Shown one piece after another: positions 56,923 through 64,000 of a DNA stretch of 64,000 bases. The position numbers and the translations under genes are program-made. Under the pieces are notes generated by a model. The model made no database searches and was not told where the DNA came from. It saw only the letters and a program-made list of their open reading frames with translations. Every line of letters starts with the position of its first letter. Position 1 is the stretch's first letter. The stretch is from Falciphora oryzae (Eukaryota > Ascomycota > Sordariomycetes > Magnaporthales > Magnaporthaceae): NCBI GenBank assembly GCA_000733355.1, contig JNVV01000036.1, positions 260,219 through 324,218 of the forward strand, written 5' to 3'.

Positions 56923-59900
56923 GCCTCTGGCTCTCACTATTTTCTTCTTTTTGGCGCTCCGGCCACTTCATTCTTGTATATCTATTTTCATTTTATATCC
57001 ATAGTCGGGGGCGTCACAGGCGTTAATGGGCGGGCAACTCCCGAATTGGTTTTATTGCTGAAAACGACCCGGCGCGGGCACGGCCTCTAGATGAGGGGAT
57101 GTTGACCCGATGGAAGGACCTTCGGGGCTTCTTTTGTCCTTGTCACCATCTGTCTTTATTATTCTTCTTTTATTTTATGCGGGCAGCCAGGTGGCTGGCC
57201 GTGGCTGACGATGAAGATGGATGGGCCCGACTCGTCAGGGGCAGGAGACGTCGAGGACATGTTTCTCGACTCGATAGAGCAAATGAAGTTTTGCAAACAG
57301 CCTGGCATTGCTCTTCACTCTCCTCCCGGCAGGAACACAGACGGGCGCCATCATGGTGCGGCTCGAGGGAGGGCTGGTGCAGCCATGACTGGGATCCCCT
57401 GGGGCCCCATCATGACGACGATTTCTGGTCTCTGGTGCGAAATCTTAGACAGCAGTCACCTAGCAGGATTGACGGAATTCATGTCGAAATCCATCGTATC
57501 TCCCCTGCCCCATCGCGAGTTACTACGTGTTCCTTGGTGTCGCACTGGCTGGGCTCTGTGCAGGCGGCCTCGACCGCACCTTCAGCGTTGTGCTTACTGC
57601 GGTGTGGGGTCGAGGCCGGTGCTGTGTAGGGCTGCAGCACCCAAAAGTGACAGGGCGGGGCTGTTATGCGCAGCCAGAGGACGCACATTTGCGTCTTACT
57701 GTGAGGCACATGTACCGTTTTAGGCTCGAGTGCCCATTCTTCTTTTTTTCTTGCGGCAGCTCTGCAGAACGGTGTATGCTTGAAGGCTCCCAGGTCCAGG
57801 TAGGTAGTCAGCAAAATAGGTAGGTACCCATGGATGATGGAGGCGAATGTCGCTGCTTCTATCGGTCCCCCAGGGCTTGACGGCTGGCTCGCTCCAGTGG
57901 ATTACTGCGCACGCAGCGACGCCCGGCAGTCCAGAGCCAAGCTTCAATCTGCAAGCCTCCCCGCGGCCCTCAACGGTCGGCCCACTTTATTCGTAAGGCA
58001 CCTCGAGAGAGTAAGACTCGACCTTGACTACAGTCGACGGCTCGCGATGCGGTCAACTTACTGGCCGCGGACACAAGGTCGACTTGTATATAGGCGCTAA
58101 CGCCGGTGGTGGTGTGCAACTGACTTTTTGGAAGCATCCCATCCGCGCATCCACACACTCTCTTTCACTTGCATCTTTTCTCTCCCACGTAGTTCTGCGG
58201 TTTCTGTCATCGAGATCCGACTAACACCAGACAGACAGGCTACTATCCCCCATTCCCATGATAGATATCACGTTTGGCCGTGCACTAACCTGTTTTTTCT
58301 TTCTTCTTCTTTGCAGGAACTTCTTGCTGGCTACAGCGCCGCAGGCCAAGACACTGACTGACAAACATCTCGCAGGCGCCATCCCCTCGCGCATTCAGAA
58401 GTGCCTACAGTTCTTGGTGCTCTCTCCCTGTCCATTCCTCTCGAACACTGGGTGTTTACTGGCCCAACAGCACAATCCCCTTCCCCTGACTTCGAGTTTG
58501 GAAGTCTACTGCATTTACTAACACACCCTAACTGCGGAGCAGCTCACTTACCCCTGAGATTACTACCAGCAGCGACGGCACTCACCACAACAAAGACCTT
58601 TGAGCATATCCCCGTCCCTTCACCAGCCTTTGCCCTCTCCTGCCCGCCCAACAATTGCTTATTGTACTAACTGTTTCTTTATTGTTCTTTGATCCCTTAG
58701 CAGATACCCAACCCTTCCTGCCCGTTCCCTAGCTTTCACGTCCATTGTGCCTTGGCCGCGTTTTGGCACCCGCCCAATCTCGAATCCATATTTGTACCGC
58801 AATCTTTACACATCTGCCAAGCCCACTCCTCGCCTCCCCTCACTTATTACTGCCCTCCTCCTTTTCCCACCCTTACTATCACTTCCCTTACTCTTCTTTA
58901 CTAGCCCAGCACAGACATATTCCGTCCCATCACTACATAACTTTCCTACATGCTACCCACCCCTCCCTTACATCTTCATATATAACCTCAGCCACTGCAC
59001 TAACACCTCCATTTTCCAGCCCTCCCCTCACACCGTCCCCACTTTCTGACAGATATACTGACGGCCACCGGCCACCACTTCACAGGTTTTAGATATCCTT
59101 GGAAGCTAAGATCCGTCCGAGTCCACTTGGAATCATGGGATGCCGCGAAGCTTCAGCTAACCAGTGAGTTTCCTATGCCCATCCTTTTCAGTTCTGGCAA
59201 CCAAAGAGCCCTACCAGAATGCTGTGGTATAAATATAGGATTAAACTAACTCGTGAGGACATATCGACGATGACAGCGGGAACACACTCGTGTTTTTACC
59301 GTAAGGAACAAGCTAACCAGAACAGAAGCACAGTGCCCCATCCCCTTTTGTGCCCCATATAGCAGGCAATGACCGGGAACTGACAAACTAACCGCGTCTA
59401 GGGCGACGGAATTTTAGGGCCCCTTTTCGTTTTCGTCTGCTAACCTCCCCAACCTAGAAATCTAGCTAATAATTCCTAAAACAGAGTTCGATTGATGTGT
59501 ACTGACAACCCACACAGCAGGAATACCTTTGTGCTAACAGACGCACATGCTTTACTGACACACTCACAGCTAGGCTCGGAACGTTCCAGTCACGGACTTG
59601 TGGCCCCCGAGATCCCCCCCGACCGGGACAACCATTTACAAAGGAAAACCAAGGTATCTTGACAAGAAGGAGAAGAAGCTGAGGGCTAATGATGCCGACG
59701 GCAAACCAACTACAGCTATAGGGCCTTAAACGAGCAGACGGGCCTCCCGCGACCGAAGCCCGACGACCGATACGCCCACGAAGCGAGTCGACGACGAGAA
59801 AAGAACAAACGCGAAACCCAGCCTATCGAGCCGAAGCCGGGATCCAGGGGCAGCATTCTACGTAACTGGCGGTGCTAACATTCTAGGACGAAGGCTACGA

Positions 59901-61646
59901 TCCGGTGCTCCTCGACGATAGCGGTCGATCCGCCGGCGATAGTCCTAAGCGCCGAAGTTGACCGAGTGTCACAGCAGCTAGCAGCCACGCTATGCGATTC
60001 AACGCGTGGCTTCGGCATAGGTACGGTACCAAGTCTGCTGGATTTTATGCTGACAAGACTTGCTAGGATCCCATTTTCCGGGAGATGCCGCCCATCCCTC
60101 TCTGTTTCCTCTCCTGTCCCTGTGTTTACTGCTGACATTCTAGGAACTGCCGCGAGGCCCCCGTCACGCCGAACCCCCTACGAGTATGGCCTGCCCGACG
60201 ACCGATCTCGACGGCCGCTGAGGCTTGCGCTAGGCTAATACTAAACACACCGTCTCCGACTCCTTTGCTGACGTCTTACAGGACCCCTTCCATCCCGCAG
60301 ACCACTGACTTGAACAGATTACTTTCCTCTAGGTCCCGAGATAACCTGCATGTCAGGATGGCTTCTATATCCCAGCCAGAACTAACACTCTAGAATCCCA
60401 CTTTCCATTCTACCTGCTGACGTATTTAGATCAATTTCATGGCTTGCTTCCAAGACAACCCCTTGGCATTATCTATCCCATCCTCCACTAATGGAATCGA
60501 GCTGCTTACAAACTAATGATCTTTATAGGGAATGTACGCAAGCTCCAGGCGCATGCAATCTTCCTACTAACGAATCTAGCTAGCTAAAACCAATCACCAA
60601 CAGGGAACTAACACAGCAGAAAATACGGTCATTTCCTCATAGGATCGGCCTACCACGAAGGGACCAGGCTACTCGAGGAGCGCAGCTAACATTCCTTAGG
60701 CGTTTTGTCGCTACTAACCTTTCCTTTCGTCGAGGTCCTCGTTTCTAGCCCCATTTACTGACATTACTGCGAAGTAGGAAGCCTCGAAGACAAAGTTAGG
60801 GGTAGCACCCCCGGTGAGTACATTTCCCCTTCCCTTTTCCCAGACAGAAGACGCCCAGGATGTTCGAGCAAATCTTGCTAACACGCCAACATTTTGAGAA
60901 TAGGAAACAAGCACGGGGACTACAATGTTAGGCCAGGTAAGTAGGAAGTCCCCAGAAGCTGTGCTAACTCGAAGACTCGCAGGAAAAACGGAGGAGCGGC
61001 TACCACTCCGGCCTATCTGGGCAAACCGAGCAATTCTCCCAAGTCCAAATCGCACGGAGTCGAAAATGTTGAAAAAAAAAAAAAAAAACCGATCATGTTA
61101 TTTTATGCTGCTGCAGACAAATAAAAGTGTAATATTAACCCAATGTCTGGCACGACAGAAAAGCAAGGTACCGAACATGGTCGCCGGGGATCCAGAAGGT
61201 TTTCGCGCTGGATCGATATCCATATTTGGTTGGGGCTTCAAGTGCCGTTCCAGGGCGCAGAAATAGCCCGCGAGTGGGCAACAGTCCCGGCTGTGTGTCC
61301 ACTGCAACCCCAGCATACCCAGGGATGCCGTCGCTTACTGTTTCAGGCCGCTCCACAGCCTCGACGTCGTCAGTGTCACAGGCGAGGCCTTGACTCGAGA
61401 CCTGAGCTAAGCCTTGGTTCTGGCCTGGCACCTGCGTCCAGGTCGACAGAGTACAACAAACGGCAGCAGTGCTGTTTTTGCATTTCTGTCTTCTCTTTCT
61501 GTTTTCTTTGTTCCGTTCTGTCTTCTCTGCTCCATCCTGTTTCTCATTTGTACGGTTGTTTTGTTGATTTCCTTTTGTGGTCGTTCTTCTAGAATTCTCC
61601 TTTATCCCTTCCACCGGAATACAGACGCAGGCAGTCCGCCCCCACC
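56923..61646. other. 4.7 kb gene-less stretch rich in branch-point/acceptor motifs
   Basis: No protein gene is supported. The first 900 bp are X325 3' sequence and ordinary spacer with GTAGGTA motifs near 57800-57830. From about 58200 to 60990 the plus strand is unusually full of CTAAC/CTGAC followed 5-15 nt later by TAG or CAG, while 5' splice donors are rare. Base composition is less GC-rich than the surroundings. A TATA box at 58087 and an AATAAA at 61120 bracket this part. The right end is the promoter of the 61647 gene. Confidence 0.6.
58087..58093 (+). promoter_or_regulatory. TATA box ahead of the CTAAC-rich region
   Basis: TATATAG is followed about 70-95 bp downstream by a C/T-rich stretch resembling a fungal start region, with no open frame behind it. 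It could drive a non-coding transcript toward the AATAAA at 61120. Confidence 0.35.
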
Positions 61647-62840
61647 ATGTTTCCCAACGTGTTTCCTCCGCCACCGTCTGCCCAGGTTGACTGGGACGAG
61701 CTCGACAGCGCCAGACATGCCGGGGTCAACGGTCACATCGAGATGCGATATCAAGCATCCAAAGGCGAGTGGGCGGAGCCCAGGCTGGTGGGCAAGGGCA
61801 CCAAGACCAATGCCGCCTCGGCGCCATCGTCAGCCAGCCAGCAGTGCAGCGAGGTCATGGTGGCGCTCCGCCACGTTACCCCCTGGGGCGACAAGCTCGT
61901 CGTCTTCCGACCCGACTTCCACGCCGCCCGCATGGCTCAGGCTGCCGCCTCGAGGTGCCTGCCCCCTCCATCGCCGGAGCTATTTACCGAATGCGTCCGG
62001 CGTGCCGTGGCCGCGAATGCCGAGTTCGTGCCGCCCGCCGAAGCCGAGGGCATACTATCCATCCGCGCCGTCCTCACCGACGCCTCTCACGGCGACGCGG
62101 TCCTTTATGTCTACGTGCAGCCGGCCATGCACAGCTGCGACGCTCCAGCCCAAGACGCCCTGATGGTCGAGCACAGTGGGAACGCCGCGCCCGCAGACGT
62201 GGAAGGTGGCATCGTCGGCCTGCGTCTCCGCAATGCTACCGGCCCTTACTCCGACGATCCCTCCGACTACGAGCTCCTCGGCCTGCGCCTGGACAACGAG
62301 GGTCAGAGGCGCAGGACACTGCTCATGTCCGGCACGGCCGACGTCACCGCCGGCCCCATCGCAAACGCCCTCGCGCGATTGGCCGAGCTGGGCGGCTTCC
62401 ACGTGCAGCGCTGCGCCGCCGCCGACCTGGCGTCCTCGCTCCCGTCGCTATCCGCGGCCGTCGCGGTCGGCAGCGGCATGGCTGGCACTGTCGTGCCGAT
62501 CCGCAGCGTCGCGCGGCAGTCCACAGGCGACAGTTTTGTGTTTGCAGACGCCGAGAACGCCGACCTGATGGGCATCGCGCAGCACCTGCTCGGCATCGTC
62601 CGCGGCGTGCGCGGGGACACCGAGGGCTGGTGCTGGGAGGTGAGGCCTACTGGCGAGGAGCTGGCGGCTTTGGAGTACGAGCACGAGCGGCAGACGGCTC
62701 CGGCGTCGGTGCTCCCCGACGCCATCCAGAGCGGGCTGTCGGCGCTTGGGTCGGCGGTCCACGGGCTGTACCCTGGGGCGCTGTTTGGAATGCTGGCGTT
62801 CTTTTCTCAGCCTGCGCCGTGTGCGGCGAGGGATTGTTAG
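61647..62840 (+). CDS. Branched-chain aminotransferase-like protein lacking the PLP lysine
   Basis: An uninterrupted frame of 397 residues. The start (VDWDELD, NGHIEMRYQ), the FRPDFHAARM block, NAEFVPP and the end (VVPIRSVARQSTGDSF, GIVRGVRGDTEGWCWEV) follow the fungal class IV aminotransferase/TOXF-like branched-chain aminotransferase family. The middle is strongly diverged: the lysine of the family's K-x-G-G-N-Y motif is absent. Lys83 is the last lysine in the protein, so no Schiff-base lysine can exist at the usual place. It is therefore probably not a working PLP transaminase. The frame has no stops and good codon bias, so it looks maintained rather than decayed. Confidence 0.75.
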   Translation: MFPNVFPPPPSAQVDWDELDSARHAGVNGHIEMRYQASKGEWAEPRLVGKGTKTNAASAPSSASQQCSEVMVALRHVTPWGDKLVVFRPDFHAARMAQAAASRCLPPPSPELFTECVRRAVAANAEFVPPAEAEGILSIRAVLTDASHGDAVLYVYVQPAMHSCDAPAQDALMVEHSGNAAPADVEGGIVGLRLRNATGPYSDDPSDYELLGLRLDNEGQRRRTLLMSGTADVTAGPIANALARLAELGGFHVQRCAAADLASSLPSLSAAVAVGSGMAGTVVPIRSVARQSTGDSFVFADAENADLMGIAQHLLGIVRGVRGDTEGWCWEVRPTGEELAALEYEHERQTAPASVLPDAIQSGLSALGSAVHGLYPGALFGMLAFFSQPAPCAARDC

Positions 62841-63363
62841 GAGGCAGAGGGCGTTTTTTTTCTTTGTTCAACATCGGCACAGCGGCATCATCGCGGCGTT
62901 TTGGGGGTTTTTTTTTTTTTTTTTTTTTTAGCATAGCACTTCTCTTACCCGATGCCAGTCCAGACACACGGACAGGATAATACGAATCTTGTGATTCACC
63001 TTCTGATTGCGAGACAGACCGAACAAAGGGATGGCGGTCACGTGGGCGGGACATCAGTGGCACGGGCCGCGTGGGCTGGGCTGGGCTGGCAGTATTTGGG
63101 TTGGCCCCGCGCTCGAAGAAATGCGGAATCGCTGGCCAGCTGAAGTTTAATGGAGGAATATTTTGCAGCTCTTGGCTGTCTGCCACTTCTCTCAATATCT
63201 ATCCGTCTAGGGACAGGAGATACCTACCTACCTCTCTGTCTGTTTAAAGGATAGGGAGATACCTACACGCAGTATCTGTAGTCTTTTGCTGCATCTCGTT
63301 GAACACCTGTCTTTACCCTCTCCTCCTCCAAGCAACCATACCTGGTCGGGCACATCCCTCACA
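62841..63363. other. Gap between the aminotransferase-like and F-box-like genes
   Basis: This 523 bp gap holds a T22 run (about 62909-62930), GGGCT repeats near 63078, and two CCTACCTA/ATACCTAC motifs near 63220-63262. No gene was seen. Confidence 0.6.
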
Positions 63364-64000
63364 ATGGCCGCCTGGAACTCGCTCCCCCGCGAGATGCGCC
63401 AGATGGTGCTCGAGGCCCTCGTCACCCTCAGCGACAAGCAGCCCTCGCGCGACCGCCGCAGGAAACCAAAGCTCGCCCGCTTCGTCACCGTCTGCCGCGA
63501 GTGGCAAGAGACCCTCGAGCCTTTCGTCTTCGCCTCGATCGAGCTGCAGCCCAAGCACCTGACCGAGTTCGACAACGTCATGCGCGGCGACCGCCGCCGC
63601 ATGCTCCGCCACCTCTGGCTGCGCGTCGAGCTGGCCCGCAAGCGTCGCAGGTACACGGAGCAGACGACGCGCGAAGAAGAGGAGACCAACAACGCCCTGT
63701 TTACCACGGCCGTCTACGACCTGTTCAACATCCTCGGCCAGTGGCGGAGAGGCGCCGGCGCCAGCTCGCAGCAGAAGTGGCCCGAGCTGCAGTTCGAGCT
63801 AGGCGCCAACTCGCCGTCAGACCCCAAGTACCGCTTCGGCGACCCGGGCATCGTCGAGAACAAGGACTACACCATCGGCGAGCTCGACTTCTGCTGGGTC
63901 GACGCCAACAGGAGCTTCGCCTACCCCTCGCCCCTGCCCGAGGTCGACATCATCTCCAAGTTCTCCATCCTCCGCCGCACCCGCCGCTACTTCTCGCCCG
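63364..64000 (+). CDS. F-box-like protein, N-terminal part (runs off right edge)
   Basis: 212 codons are visible, open to the window end. The start (WNSLPREMRQMVLEAL) is an F-box-like helix pair: LP at the front, a hydrophobic pattern, then CREWQETLEPFVFASI. Fungal genomes hold large families with this start, followed by a long variable domain. Such proteins may join SCF ubiquitin ligases through Skp1, but substrates cannot be guessed. The charged stretch RKRRRYTEQTTREEEE follows at about 93-108. Confidence 0.75.
   Translation, partial: MAAWNSLPREMRQMVLEALVTLSDKQPSRDRRRKPKLARFVTVCREWQETLEPFVFASIELQPKHLTEFDNVMRGDRRRMLRHLWLRVELARKRRRYTEQTTREEEETNNALFTTAVYDLFNILGQWRRGAGASSQQKWPELQFELGANSPSDPKYRFGDPGIVENKDYTIGELDFCWVDANRSFAYPSPLPEVDIISKFSILRRTRRYFSP

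Noticed and set aside
58518..58542. ACCCTAAC as a telomerase RNA template in the CTAAC-rich region
   Set aside because: Eight matching bases are expected by chance in a window this size, and I see no supporting pseudoknot or 3' processing layout.

Overview
The window looks like nuclear DNA of a filamentous ascomycete, most likely a Sordariomycete. The genes carry short (50-210 bp) GT-AG introns with CTRAC branch points, the codons are strongly G/C-ending, and several products belong to fungal families: a SAD-3/Hrr1-type helicase, a BtgC-type GH17 glucanase, a Dfg5-type GH76 mannanase and an X325/BIM1 protein. It is one contig with a single run of 234 Ns (14477-14710).

Layout. 1-9 kb: BRL1/BRR6 nuclear-envelope protein (-, runs off the left edge), IWS1/Spn1 (+), SR-protein kinase (-) and an isolated first-exon candidate (-). 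9-20 kb: a gene-poor stretch holding only a C2H2 zinc-finger factor with Q-rich tail (-), with about 3.5 kb of non-coding DNA downstream of it and 5.6 kb upstream. 20-33 kb: GH76 mannanase (+, broken by one in-frame TAG), SRA-YDG protein (+), GT32 glycosyltransferase (+), GH17 glucanase (+). 34 kb: tRNA-Gly(GCC) (-). 35-46 kb: SAD-3-like helicase (+), SPT8 (+), an unrecognised protein with an internal TAG (+). 47-57 kb: STRAP-like WD40 protein (-, its TAG is followed by a long in-frame coding-like extension), DOA1/UFD3 (+), SRR1-like protein (-), X325/BIM1 GPI protein (+). 57-64 kb: a 4.7 kb gene-less stretch packed with branch-point/acceptor motifs, an aminotransferase-fold protein without the PLP lysine (+), and a partial F-box-like protein (+).

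Themes. Housekeeping nuclear functions (IWS1, SPT8, SRPK, BRL1) are mixed with cell-wall and surface enzymes (GH76, GT32, GH17, X325). Two genes point to chromatin or RNA silencing (SRA-YDG and the SAD-3-like helicase).

The most interesting observation is that three separate genes have an in-frame TAG followed by clearly coding-like sequence in the same frame. In the GH76 gene TAG sits exactly where the family has Trp (TGG), and everything else in the gene is intact. Sexual-stage A-to-I mRNA editing, which turns UAG into UGG in Sordariomycetes, would explain this; sequencing error, recent nonsense mutation or readthrough remain alternatives. All intron and start calls were made by eye and by reading-frame bookkeeping, without searches.
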